From positions 1 to 22,970 of the forward strand of contig JAGWBE010000011.1 of assembly GCA_021296055.1 (NCBI GenBank): a stretch of DNA of 22,970 nt, written 5' to 3'. The translations under genes and the position numbers were made by a program. This DNA comes from Dehalococcoidia bacterium. GTDB taxonomy: Bacteria; Chloroflexota; Dehalococcoidia; Lucifugimonadales; Australimonadaceae. This document shows, piece after piece, positions 7,664-15,769 of this stretch; position 1 is the stretch's first letter; each line of letters starts with the position of its first letter. Below the pieces are notes generated by a model. That model saw nothing but the letters and a program-made list of their open reading frames with translations, was not told the origin of the DNA and did not search any database.

Positions 7664-8695
7664 CTACTGGATGGGGAGGGGCGGCTGGAGCCACTTGCCC
7701 GTTTCGTTGACCTCGAGGCGCGTCACCCACTTCACCCACTCGAAGCCGCGCTTGCCACGGACGACGAGGCGCAACGGCGCGCCGTGGCCGTGGGACAACG
7801 GCTCGCCGCCGACGTGGGAGGCGAGCAGCATCTCCCGCGCCTCGTTGAGCGAGAAGCGGCGGTAGTAGCCGGTCGCGGAGACGACGCTGACGCTCGCGGC
7901 GCGCTCCGTCGGCGACGCCATGTCGAGCACTGATCCGAGCGGGACGCCGCGCCACCGCTGCGTCGAGTGCCAGCCGCCGGTGCAGTCCAGTGTCGCCGTC
8001 AGGCTTGCGTCGGCGATCAAGTCGTCTAACCGGAGCGAGAGGCCGCGCTCCACGGCGCCGCTCACCTCCAAACGCCACGTATCGCGGAGGATGGGGCGAG
8101 GGTCGTCGTTCAGCCACGAGGTGGTGGGGAAGGCGTTGCCGCTGAAGTCGCCGGCGGGGTACGACCCGGTGAATCGCCTCGATGCGCCCGCCCACGCCGC
8201 CACCCGCTCCACCCGCGCCGTCGCCTGCCAGATGAGGATGCCTGCGGCGGCGAGGCCCGTCATCCGCAGCACTGCGCGCCGCTCCGCCCAATAGCGAGGG
8301 CGCAGCAGCCGGTAGTAGCGCAGCAGGTGCCACCCGAGCAGCGGGACGACGGCCAGCCCAACGTTGATGTGCCATGTCAGGCCGCTGAAGCCCAGGAGCG
8401 AGAAGCGCCCCGCGTGCGCCCAGGCGACGCCAAGGCCGAGGCTGGCCAGCAGCAGGGCGAGCATCAGCATGGCGGCTAGGTCTTGGCCCGACCAGCGCCC
8501 GAAGCGGCGCAGCACGGGAGCGAGAATGTTGTGCCCCTTCCAGAGCAGGAGCACGACGACGCCGTAGCCGGACACGCGGTGGAGGTCCAGATACCAGGCG
8601 CGCGCGGCGTCCCCCGCCGTCATGCCGAAGTAGCCGGAGACGAGCGAGAGGGCGGCTGTGGCGAGGATGAAGGCGTTAGCCCACGGGTAGCGCAT
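7664..8695 (-). CDS. Membrane-anchored sulfite-oxidase-family molybdopterin oxidoreductase
   Basis: A 343-residue fusion. The N-terminal half (about 1-165) has four or five membrane helices with His residues in LHRVSGYG, WKGHNIL, TWHINVG and GWHLLRYYR, spaced as in cytochrome-b561-like di-heme domains. The C-terminal half (about 195-343) is a molybdopterin-binding domain: TLDCTGGWHSTQRWRGVPL supplies the Cys ligand of molybdenum, and SHGHGAPLRLVV with GFEWVKWVTRLEV are family signatures. Known relatives oxidise sulfite or reduce oxidised methionine or S-oxides; the direction here is unknown. Electrons would pass through the membrane heme part. The ATG at 8695 follows AAGGAGGG. The gene starts 27 bases after the FAD/Fe-S dehydrogenase stops, so both are likely in one transcript. 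No sulfite-oxidase dimerisation domain is present. Confidence 0.87.
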   Translation of the reverse strand: MRYPWANAFILATAALSLVSGYFGMTAGDAARAWYLDLHRVSGYGVVVLLLWKGHNILAPVLRRFGRWSGQDLAAMLMLALLLASLGLGVAWAHAGRFSLLGFSGLTWHINVGLAVVPLLGWHLLRYYRLLRPRYWAERRAVLRMTGLAAAGILIWQATARVERVAAWAGASRRFTGSYPAGDFSGNAFPTTSWLNDDPRPILRDTWRLEVSGAVERGLSLRLDDLIADASLTATLDCTGGWHSTQRWRGVPLGSVLDMASPTERAASVSVVSATGYYRRFSLNEAREMLLASHVGGEPLSHGHGAPLRLVVRGKRGFEWVKWVTRLEVNETGKWLQPPLPIQ

Positions 8696-8722
8696 GCTCC
8701 CTCCTTGCGCTAGGGCGCGAGG

Positions 8723-11653
8723 CTAGACCTTGAGCGCGTCGGCGAGGTGCTCGGCGGCGTGGCGGGGGCGCTTAGAGGTGAAGTGGTCGATCTGCTGCCG
8801 GCAGGAGATTCCGGAGATGGCGACTTGCCAGTCGCGCTTGTCCGCCGCCTCGATGGCGGGGAAGAGTTTCAACGCGCCCATGGAGCGCGAGAAGTCGTAG
8901 TGCTCGCGCTCGAAGCCGAAGGTTCCCGCCATGCCGCAGCAGGCGCTGTCGATGAGCTCCGCGGTGTAGCCGGGAACGGCGTTGAGCGCGGTGAGGGTGG
9001 GCGCCGCGCCGATGAGCGCCTTCTGGTGGCAGTGGCCGTGCACCTGGATCTTGGCGGAGGCGTCGGCGCGGAAGAGGGATGCCACGTCTTCTCCCGCGTC
9101 CACAAGCCGGGCGACCAGTTCATCGAGCATCACGGCGGACGAGGCGACGGCGGCGGCGCTCTCGCTGCGGAGCAGGTCGGGGTACTCGTCGCGCAGCATC
9201 AGCAAGCAGGAGGGTTCGGAGCCGACGATGGGGACGCCGCGCTTGGCGTAGGGCGCGAGGGCGTTCACGTTCTGGTTCGCCCACTGCCGCGCCTTGGCGA
9301 GCTGGCCCTTAGAGACGAGGGGGCGTCCGCAGCAGCGCTTGCGGTTGACGACGGTGACGGCGTAGCCCAGGGCCTCCAGCATGCGGACGGCGGCGCGGCC
9401 AACCTCGGGGTGCATGTACTCGGTGAAGGTGTCGTTGAAGTAGACGGCCTCGCCTCGCGGCGCGTGCTGCGGCGCGCGATGGCGCTTGAACCACGAAGAG
9501 AAGGAGCGCGCGGCGAAGCGGGGCAGAGGGCGGCGGCTCGATATGCCGAGGAAGCGCTCCGTGAGCCGCCGGACGACGGGCAGCGCGCTGAGCGTGTTGG
9601 TGAGCGGCGCGAGCGCTTGGCCGACGCGGCTCAGCAGGGCAATCTCGCCGAACGCCCGGACGCGCAGGGGGACGCGGCGGCCTTGCCAGCGCTTGGCGAG
9701 CACCTCCGCCTTCAGCTTGGCCATATCCACGTTGGAGGGGCACTCGGCCTTGCACGCCTTGCACTCGACGCACAGGTCGAGCGCCGCTTGGAGCCGGTCG
9801 CCGCGCAGCTCGGCGGCAGGCAGATTGCCGCTGAGAATCATGCGCAGCAGGTTGGCGCGTCCGCGGGTGGAGTGCTCCTCCTCGCGGGTGACCATGTATG
9901 AGGGGCACATGCCGCCGTCCATGCGGCGGCACGCGCCCTGGCCGTTGCAGAGCTCGACGTGCTCCGCGAAGCCGCCGTCCTCGGAGAAGTCCATGAAGGT
10001 CGGGAGTTCGATGTTCTTGGTCTCCGGGCTCAAGCGCAGAACCTCGCGGATGGCGGGCGTCTCGATAATCTTGCCGGGGTTCATCAGGCCGTCGGGGTCG
10101 AACGCCTGCTTAACTTCCTTGAAGGCTTGGTAGAGGTCGGGGCCGTACATGCGCTCCATGAAGGCGCCGCGCACGATGCCGTCGCCGTGCTCGCCGGAGA
10201 GGGAGCCGCCGAACTCGCGCACCAGGTCGGCGACCTGGGAGGCGATGCTCTCCATCTTGTCCAGTCCCTCTGCCGTCTTGACGTTGACGATGGGGCGGAT
10301 GTGGAGGCATCCGGTGGAGGCGTGGCCGTAGTAGGCGGCCTCCGTGTCGTGGGCGCGGACGATCTCCTCGAACCGCGCCACGTACTGCGGCAGGAGTTCG
10401 GGAGAGACGGCGGTGTCTTCGACGTAGGGGAGCGGCTTCGCATCGCCCTTGACGGCCATGGCGAGGCCAAGGCCCGCCTCGCGGAGCGCCCAGATGTGGC
10501 GTTGGCGCGCGGGGTCGCCAGAGGCGACGACGGCGTAGCCGAGGTTGCGGCGCTGTAGGTCGGCCTTCAGCGCGTCGAGCTTGGCGTTCAGTTCGGCGGT
10601 CGAATCACCGTAGAACTCCACGAACACCAGGCTCTGCGGGTCGCCTTGCACCCAGTCCAGCAGGCGGCGGTAGCCGGGGTTGACGCGACAGTTGCGGATG
10701 ATCATCTCGCCGATCATCTCGACCGCCGAGGGGCCGTGCTCGAGGATGGCGACCGTCGCCTCCATGGATTCCACTAGGCCGCGGAAGTGCACCACCGCCG
10801 TGCCGCGCATCTTGGGCGCGGGGACGAGGTTCACTTGCGCTTCCGTCACGACGGCGAGCGTGCCCTCCGAGGCGCCGATCATGCGCGTGAGGTTCATCGG
10901 CGCGCCGTCGGCGAAGTCGTCGAGGTTGTAGCCGGAGACGCGGCGGAGAATCTTGGGGAAGCGGCGCTCGATCTCGTCGCGGTTGGCGTGGGCGATGCGC
11001 CGTACTTCGCGGTAGAGCGCCCCCTCCAGTGTCCCTAACGCCATCCGCCGCTCCAACTCCTGTCCCCCGGCCGGGTCGAACCGCGCGCGGCTGCCGTCGG
11101 ACAGCACCACGTTGACTTCGAGGATGTGGTCAAGCGTCTTGCCGTAGAGCACGGAGTGGGCGCCGCAGGAGTTGTTACCGATGCCGCCGCCGACGGTGGC
11201 GCGAGCGCTGGTGACGGGGTCAGGTGCGTACATCAGGCCGTGGGCGCGCACGGCGGCGGTGAGGTGATTGTTGACGATGCCGGGCTGGACGCGCGCCCAA
11301 CGTTCCTCCGGCTGCAGTTCCACCATCTCGTGCATGTACTTGGAGAAGTCGAGCACCAGGGCGTGGTTGGTGGTCTGCCCGGCGAGGCCGGTGCCGCCGC
11401 CACGCGGGAGGATGGGCACACCGTGCTCGCGCGCCGTCCGAACCGCTGCCTCTACGTCGTCCGCCGAGCGGGGGAGCACGACGCCGACCGGCTCCATCTG
11501 GTACATGGAGGCGTCGGTGGCGTACAGCGCGCGCGAGTAACGGTCGAGGCGTACCTCTCCGGCGACCTCGCGCCGGAGCCGCTGGGCAATCTCGGCCAGC
11601 TCCTCCTCGCCGAGGGCGGCAGCCTTGCGGACGCTTTCGTAGAGCAGCGGCAT
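8723..11653 (-). CDS. FAD- and Fe-S-dependent D-2-hydroxyacid dehydrogenase (YdiJ / D-lactate dehydrogenase type)
   Basis: A large fused protein of about 976 residues. The N-terminal PCMH-type FAD domain shows PILPRGGGTGLAGQ and ATVGGGIGNNSCGAHS. The FAD-linked oxidase cap includes YYGHASTGCLHIRP and SGEHGDGIVRG, and ends with DPDGLMNPGKI. The Fe-S region has CNGQGACRRMDGGMCPSY followed by a ferredoxin-type CVECKACKAECP. The C-terminal CCG domain has RCCGRP and SACCGMAGTFG. This order (FAD, FAD-C, two Cys clusters, CCG) and the length match YdiJ and Dld-II proteins, which oxidise D-2-hydroxyglutarate or D-lactate and feed electrons to the quinone pool or another carrier. The substrate cannot be chosen from the sequence. 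The start at 11653 follows GAGAGGAG; an upstream ATG at 11680 lacks a ribosome site. It is the first gene of a likely three-gene operon. Confidence 0.92.
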   Translation of the reverse strand: MPLLYESVRKAAALGEEELAEIAQRLRREVAGEVRLDRYSRALYATDASMYQMEPVGVVLPRSADDVEAAVRTAREHGVPILPRGGGTGLAGQTTNHALVLDFSKYMHEMVELQPEERWARVQPGIVNNHLTAAVRAHGLMYAPDPVTSARATVGGGIGNNSCGAHSVLYGKTLDHILEVNVVLSDGSRARFDPAGGQELERRMALGTLEGALYREVRRIAHANRDEIERRFPKILRRVSGYNLDDFADGAPMNLTRMIGASEGTLAVVTEAQVNLVPAPKMRGTAVVHFRGLVESMEATVAILEHGPSAVEMIGEMIIRNCRVNPGYRRLLDWVQGDPQSLVFVEFYGDSTAELNAKLDALKADLQRRNLGYAVVASGDPARQRHIWALREAGLGLAMAVKGDAKPLPYVEDTAVSPELLPQYVARFEEIVRAHDTEAAYYGHASTGCLHIRPIVNVKTAEGLDKMESIASQVADLVREFGGSLSGEHGDGIVRGAFMERMYGPDLYQAFKEVKQAFDPDGLMNPGKIIETPAIREVLRLSPETKNIELPTFMDFSEDGGFAEHVELCNGQGACRRMDGGMCPSYMVTREEEHSTRGRANLLRMILSGNLPAAELRGDRLQAALDLCVECKACKAECPSNVDMAKLKAEVLAKRWQGRRVPLRVRAFGEIALLSRVGQALAPLTNTLSALPVVRRLTERFLGISSRRPLPRFAARSFSSWFKRHRAPQHAPRGEAVYFNDTFTEYMHPEVGRAAVRMLEALGYAVTVVNRKRCCGRPLVSKGQLAKARQWANQNVNALAPYAKRGVPIVGSEPSCLLMLRDEYPDLLRSESAAAVASSAVMLDELVARLVDAGEDVASLFRADASAKIQVHGHCHQKALIGAAPTLTALNAVPGYTAELIDSACCGMAGTFGFEREHYDFSRSMGALKLFPAIEAADKRDWQVAISGISCRQQIDHFTSKRPRHAAEHLADALKV

Positions 11654-11782
11654 AGGGTGTCGGGCTCCTCTCGCGGTCATTCTAGCGCAGCGCGCCTTAT
11701 GGGGACGGCGGAGAGGGGGGCGGGCGGCGTAGTAGACTGCTGAGAGTGGTTGCGGAGCGGAGAGGAAGAGCTAGTGGGGCGG

Positions 11783-11803
11783 CGCCGCGCGTAGCGCGCG
11801 GCG
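11783..11803. repeat. Perfect 9-bp inverted repeat in the divergent intergenic region
   Basis: CGCCGCGCG (11783-11791) and CGCGCGGCG (11795-11803) are exact reverse complements around a TAG loop. It lies in the 183-base divergent gap between the FAD/Fe-S dehydrogenase and the MFS gene, 33 bases before the MFS start. It could be an mRNA hairpin or an operator; nothing in the sequence decides between these. No convincing -35/-10 pair was seen in the gap. Confidence 0.5.
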
Positions 11804-11836
11804 AGGGGATGAGCGCGGCGGCGCGGGCAGGCGCGG

Positions 11837-13066
11837 ATGGGGGCTAATCCGTTAGGCGAGGCGAAGGCGCCCTCGCGCTGGCTGATGCTGGCGCTGGTGT
11901 GGCTGGCCTATGCCAGTTTCGGGCTGACCGCGGGCAGTTTGCCGCCGCTGGTCGGCTCCATCACCGATGACCTGGGCGTCTCCAGCACGCAGATGGGCTT
12001 GGTGTTGGGCGCGTGGCAGCTGGTCTACATCGGGACAGCGACGCCGCTTGGCGCGGCGGTCGATCGCTTCGGCGTGCGCCGCTCGATAGGCGCGGGGCTG
12101 GCGGTGATTTGGCTCTCGCTCGCCCTGCGCGGCCTCGCCGTGGACTTCTTCACGCTGTTCGGAGCGGTGGCGCTGTTCGGGTTCGGCGGGCCGATCATCT
12201 CGACCGGCGCACCGAAGATGGTCTCGCAGTGGTTCGGGGGAGGCGAGCGGGGCCTGGCGGCGGGCATCTACAACACGGCGCCCGTGAGCGGCGTGGCGGT
12301 TGGGCTTGCGACAGCGCCGACGCTCGTCGAGCCGCTGACGGGCAGTTGGCGCGGCGTATCGCTCGTCTACGGCGCGGCGGTGCTGGTCGTCTTGGCCGTC
12401 TGGTGGATGTTCGCCCGCGACGCGGGAACGACCGCCGAGACGTCCGCCCCCGCCCCCACCGGCAGCAAGAGTTCCAGCGCGGCGCGGGAGCTGCTGCGCC
12501 TGCGCAACGTGCGGGTCATCCTGCTCTTCGCCGTAGGCTCGTTCACTATCAACCATGGCTTGCAAAATTGGCTGCCGACGCTGCTGCGGGACGACGGCAT
12601 GACCGCCGCGCAGGCGGGCGCGTGGACGGCGGCGGCGACGCTGGCCGGAGCGGGCGGGCTGCTGCTGATCCCCAGCCTGGCGCGCTACGGCTCGCGCAGG
12701 TGGGCGTTGGCCGTCTTGTTGGTCGTGACGGCCGTCTCGACGCTGGGGTTGGGCACGATGAGCGGCGGCGCGCTCGTCGGCGCGATGATGGCGGGGGCGG
12801 TGGTGCGCAGCGGCCTGGTGGCGATAGCGTTGCTGGTGCTGATGGAGACGCGAGGCGTGGGCGCGTTGCGGATGGGCACGGCGGCAGGCCTCTATTTCGC
12901 GGTGGCGGAAGTCGGCGGCTTCGGCGGCCCGTTCCTGCTAGGGGTGGTGCGCGACGGCACGGGCGGCTTGGCGGCGGGGATGCTGGCGCTCGCGGGCTTG
13001 GCGGCGGCGCTGGCGCTGCTGATGCCGCTGGTGCGGGAGCCGAGAGAGGCGCGCAAAAATCTATGA
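11837..13066 (+). CDS. Major facilitator superfamily transporter
   Basis: A 409-residue integral membrane protein with about 12 predicted helices in two halves, split by a hydrophilic loop near residues 195-215 (Ala/Thr/Pro/Ser-rich). The MFS motif-A region is recognisable as GAAVDRFGVRRSIGAG between helices 2 and 3. FGFGGPIISTGAPKMVSQWF and ERGLAAGIYNTAPVSG resemble the NarK/CynX and NNP branches. The transported substrate is unknown. The ATG at 11837 has only a weak ribosome site. The stop codon TGA (13064-13066) directly abuts the complement of the opposing endonuclease stop, so the two convergent genes overlap by 6 bases. The MFS gene has the high GC content of the host, unlike the neighbour it meets. 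Confidence 0.88.
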   Translation: MGANPLGEAKAPSRWLMLALVWLAYASFGLTAGSLPPLVGSITDDLGVSSTQMGLVLGAWQLVYIGTATPLGAAVDRFGVRRSIGAGLAVIWLSLALRGLAVDFFTLFGAVALFGFGGPIISTGAPKMVSQWFGGGERGLAAGIYNTAPVSGVAVGLATAPTLVEPLTGSWRGVSLVYGAAVLVVLAVWWMFARDAGTTAETSAPAPTGSKSSSAARELLRLRNVRVILLFAVGSFTINHGLQNWLPTLLRDDGMTAAQAGAWTAAATLAGAGGLLLIPSLARYGSRRWALAVLLVVTAVSTLGLGTMSGGALVGAMMAGAVVRSGLVAIALLVLMETRGVGALRMGTAAGLYFAVAEVGGFGGPFLLGVVRDGTGGLAAGMLALAGLAAALALLMPLVREPREARKNL

Positions 13067-13753
13067 TTTAAGCTTGCGGTTGACGCGCGACTGAATGGCT
13101 TCAATGTTTAGTAGGTGTTCGACGAGATAGTCGAGATTCTCTTGCCTGTCGTTCGCTCTGATATCGACGATTGCCTGATAGTCTATCCGTAACAGATCAC
13201 AGAATTCACGCCCAGTCATTGCCTCTTCAGTGCCAATCATCCCTTTGAAGCCTTGCTGTATCTCTTCCCGAGTATTCGCATTGAATCCGCAAATCTTGCT
13301 GTGCCTTTGATAGTATTTGAGTACATCTGCATTGATTGCGAGAAATTCAACAAGGTTCGTATGTTCCTTTGCCGATGATTTGGTGTCGAATTCATGGCCA
13401 TCCTTCAGTTCGATAACATAGCATTGCTGTGCTGTACGGGTGCGCTCGAAAACCATGAAGTCTGGTTCGATGTTGTTGCCGACCACGCGTTTGGCGACTT
13501 TTATCACCTTCTTGGTCGCCACCTTGACTCCTGGCTGCATGATTTGGTCGGACAAGAATTCGTCCAAATCTTGGATCAGCGAACTCTCCAACTCTTTAGT
13601 GATGAGGTTCTCCAGCTCGAGGCCGCTGCGAATGATGAGCGATTGCACGCGACTGAGCAGCATGCTCAGTTCTTCGTTCCCGAAGCAGCGCACGTACGCG
13701 GCGGCACCGCCTTTCTTGAACGGTCTGCCTGGCGTTTCGCTGAGTTTCGCCAT
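13061..13753 (-). CDS. Putative type II restriction endonuclease, PD-(D/E)XK fold
   Basis: A 230-residue protein with a recognisable nuclease core: PD98F, then sixteen residues later the strand YVIELKDG with E115 and K117, and acidic residues (E46, E48) in an earlier helix. Together these give the PD-(D/E)XK arrangement. A Lys-rich segment (residues 77-90) could contact DNA. It begins 4 bases after the methyltransferase stops, the classical order and spacing of a restriction-modification operon. The start ATG at 13753 has only a weak ribosome site (CAGGG). The coding sequence is far more AT-rich than its surroundings: by hand count, bases 13321-13380 are 24/60 G+C while 12961-13020 are 49/60, so recent horizontal transfer is likely. 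I do not recognise the recognition-site family. Confidence 0.74.
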   Translation of the reverse strand: MAKLSETPGRPFKKGGAAAYVRCFGNEELSMLLSRVQSLIIRSGLELENLITKELESSLIQDLDEFLSDQIMQPGVKVATKKVIKVAKRVVGNNIEPDFMVFERTRTAQQCYVIELKDGHEFDTKSSAKEHTNLVEFLAINADVLKYYQRHSKICGFNANTREEIQQGFKGMIGTEEAMTGREFCDLLRIDYQAIVDIRANDRQENLDYLVEHLLNIEAIQSRVNRKLKS

Positions 13754-13757
13754 ATCG

Positions 13758-14492
13758 CTAGCCCTGGATATCGCAGCCGAGGAAGTTCCTGCCGCGCCGC
13801 TGGCAGGCTTCCAGGACGGAAAATGAGCCTGCGGCGGGGTCGAGCACTAGGCCGTCCACGCCGGTCACTGCTTCTAGGAGTTCCGCTTGGAGTTCGATGG
13901 GCTTGTTGTGCGGGTGGGTCTTGCGGGGTATCCGTTCCCGCCAGACATCGGGGATGTCGCGGGTCGTCCATACCCCCTTCGCCCGCTTAGGCTCCTTTTG
14001 GAGAATGACGCAAAATTCGCTCCGATGGCGCGTCCGATAGCCCAAGCCGACGGCCTCTTTGTCCCACGTCACCATATCGACCACATTCAGCGCCGTCCCG
14101 TCTATCCAGCGGCGGAAGTCGCTGCACAGGTGGAACTTGTCCATCCAGAGGAAGAGGTGACCGGACGGAATCAGCACGCGGGATATCTCTTTGGCGAATC
14201 GCATGATGGTCGATTCGCTCATCTGAGGCAGTTCGACTCTGACGTGGTTGCGGCTGGTCTTCTCGTTGCCGTACTTCATCTTGTCGTAGACGCCGCGGAA
14301 TTGCGGGTCGAAGAACGTCGCCGCCACGCTGCCCCCTGGCAACTTCCCCAGCAGTTCGAGGCCGTCCATCTTCAACCGCGTGTTCAGCGCCAAGTCCGGA
14401 GGCAGCTCCACCGGGGGGCACTGAAGCGTCTGCACGCTCGAGAATACGCCGAGCGTAGCGTGGCGATTCGTGTGGACTTCTACGAGCGCCAT
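13758..14492 (-). CDS. Site-specific DNA methyltransferase (N4-cytosine/N6-adenine type)
   Basis: A 244-residue methyltransferase. The catalytic motif IV is FFDPQFRG (Asp62-Phe65), near the N-terminus. The AdoMet-binding motif I is at the C-terminus, in LDPAAGSFSVLEACQ and FLGCDI, with HNKPIELQAELL just before it. This IV-then-I order is that of the beta-like amino-methyltransferases. GHLFLWMDKFHL is a further conserved-looking strand. DPQF takes the place of the usual DPPY or SPPY. It probably protects host DNA from the endonuclease encoded directly downstream. The start at 14492 is supported by AGGAGG five bases upstream. There is no separate target-recognition domain of note; the short region between the motifs must do that work. 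Base composition is intermediate between endonuclease and host. Confidence 0.88.
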   Translation of the reverse strand: MALVEVHTNRHATLGVFSSVQTLQCPPVELPPDLALNTRLKMDGLELLGKLPGGSVAATFFDPQFRGVYDKMKYGNEKTSRNHVRVELPQMSESTIMRFAKEISRVLIPSGHLFLWMDKFHLCSDFRRWIDGTALNVVDMVTWDKEAVGLGYRTRHRSEFCVILQKEPKRAKGVWTTRDIPDVWRERIPRKTHPHNKPIELQAELLEAVTGVDGLVLDPAAGSFSVLEACQRRGRNFLGCDIQG

Positions 14493-14571
14493 CCTAGCCT
14501 CCTGTGCGAGATCGGCGGCACGCTAGCACGCCTGCTTCCCGTAGCCAAAGGGCATATGTCATTGCCTCCCC

Positions 14572-15087
14572 CTAGAACCAGCCCTGCCCCTTGATCACGC
14601 CGCGCAGGAAGGCCACTTGGCCGACATGCTGGACGTTGTCGCCCAGGATGAGGGCGAGCATCGTGCCGAGTGTCATCGGCGGAGCGCCGGGGCGGAGAGA
14701 GGGATGCTCCGCGTCGAGGTCGGCCTCGCTGAGGGAGGCGGCGAAGGCGCCGGTGCGCTCGCGGACGGCGTCGTAGAAGGCCAGCAGCGTCTCCACGCTC
14801 TGCGGGTCGAAGGCGTGGACGTTGTCGGGCGTCCACTGGACGGAGTCATCGCTGATGCCGAACTTGGCCGCCCAGCCGTTCTCGTTCCACTCCGTCTCCT
14901 TGCCCTGGACGCGCGAGAGGACATTGTCCTGAACACGGGTCAGGTGCATCACCATCCACCCGATGGGGTTGCTGCCCGGCCCGGCGGGCTGGGCGCGCAG
15001 GTCGGCGGGCTCGAGGCCGTCCAGGCTGCGCTTGAGCGTAGCCTCTGCGCGGTCGAGAGCGGCGAGGAAGAAGTCGGCGGCGTTCAT
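14572..15087 (-). CDS. DinB/YfiT-family four-helix protein (copy 1)
   Basis: A 171-residue protein of the DinB superfamily. Hallmarks are WMVMHLTRVQDN with His48 and the C-terminal GDNVQHVGQVAFLRG with His154; Asp150 sits four residues before it, where a third His is common. Such residues bind a divalent metal in thiol-dependent S-transferases and related proteins, but no activity can be assigned here. The start follows AAAGGAG with ideal spacing. It lies 31 bases after a paralogue with the same layout, probably in one transcript. The shared segments HLTRVQDN, GW(A/H)xxFG and WTPxxV show a tandem duplication. Confidence 0.84.
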   Translation of the reverse strand: MNAADFFLAALDRAEATLKRSLDGLEPADLRAQPAGPGSNPIGWMVMHLTRVQDNVLSRVQGKETEWNENGWAAKFGISDDSVQWTPDNVHAFDPQSVETLLAFYDAVRERTGAFAASLSEADLDAEHPSLRPGAPPMTLGTMLALILGDNVQHVGQVAFLRGVIKGQGWF

Positions 15088-15118
15088 AGTCGCTCCTTTG
15101 GGGCGAGGATGCGGGCGG

Positions 15119-15643
15119 TTAGGCGTTCTGCCAGCCGAAGCCGTGCCAGTGGCCGCGCAGGTAGATGACCTGCCCGGCGTGCTGCGTGTTGTCGTTGACG
15201 ACGCTGACGAGGCGGACGGCGACGGTGGGGCGTGGGTCCCACTGCGATTCGTCGAGGACGTGGTCGAGGTCTTCGGGGCGCAGCGCGGCGAGGTACTCCT
15301 TGCTGCGCGAGAAGACGGCGTCGTGGTGGGCGAGGAGAAGGTCGGCGCTCTCGACGGAGAATTCGGCGACCTGAGCGGGCGTCCACCCGAACCCCACGTC
15401 GTTGGCGGAGGGCATGCCGAATCGCTCGTGCCAGCCCTCCGCCGTCCAGGCAGCCTCGCGCCCGGCTAGGCCGGAGAGATGGTTGTCCTGCACGCGCGTC
15501 AGATGCCAAGCCAACCACGCCATGGAGTTGGCGTCGGCGCTGGGCATCTTACGCAGCGTCTCCGCGTCCACCCCGGGCAGGCAGCGGTGGAGCGTGTCGC
15601 GGACACGGGACAGGGCGTCGGCGATGAGTGCGGCGCCTTCCAT
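15119..15643 (-). CDS. DinB/YfiT-family four-helix protein (copy 2)
   Basis: A 174-residue paralogue of the downstream DinB-like gene. It has MAWLAWHLTRVQDNHLSGL near residue 50 and VNDNTQHAGQVIYLRGHWHGFGW at the C-terminus, again with Asp-x3-His. The real start is ATG at 15643, preceded by AAGGAGG and six bases. An open frame extends a further 11 codons upstream without support. It is probably the first gene of a two-gene operon driven by the extended -10 promoter just upstream. Function is unknown beyond the metal-binding fold. Confidence 0.84.
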   Translation of the reverse strand: MEGAALIADALSRVRDTLHRCLPGVDAETLRKMPSADANSMAWLAWHLTRVQDNHLSGLAGREAAWTAEGWHERFGMPSANDVGFGWTPAQVAEFSVESADLLLAHHDAVFSRSKEYLAALRPEDLDHVLDESQWDPRPTVAVRLVSVVNDNTQHAGQVIYLRGHWHGFGWQNA

Positions 15644-15677
15644 ACGGGGCCTCCTTCGGCGGGTTGTGGCGGGCACG

Positions 15678-15686
15678 ACTATAGCA
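15678..15686 (-). promoter_or_regulatory. Probable extended -10 promoter for the DinB pair
   Basis: On the minus strand, TGCTATAGT combines the extended-10 TG with a near-consensus TATAGT hexamer (15683 down to 15678). It lies about 35 bases before the ATG at 15643. No good -35 box is visible, as is allowed for extended -10 promoters. Confidence 0.42.
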
Positions 15687-15769
15687 GGATGCGGCGCTTC
15701 GGCGGGGCGCGGCGCGCCGGGCCTGGGAGGGACGGCGGTGGTATGATGCGCCGCCGGGGGGCACGCTCT

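Noticed and set aside
8747..9901. A 384-codon plus-strand frame opposite the FAD/Fe-S dehydrogenase
   Set aside because: It is the complement of recognised CCG and Fe-S domain sequence, with Gly/Ala/Arg-rich composition and no independent signal.
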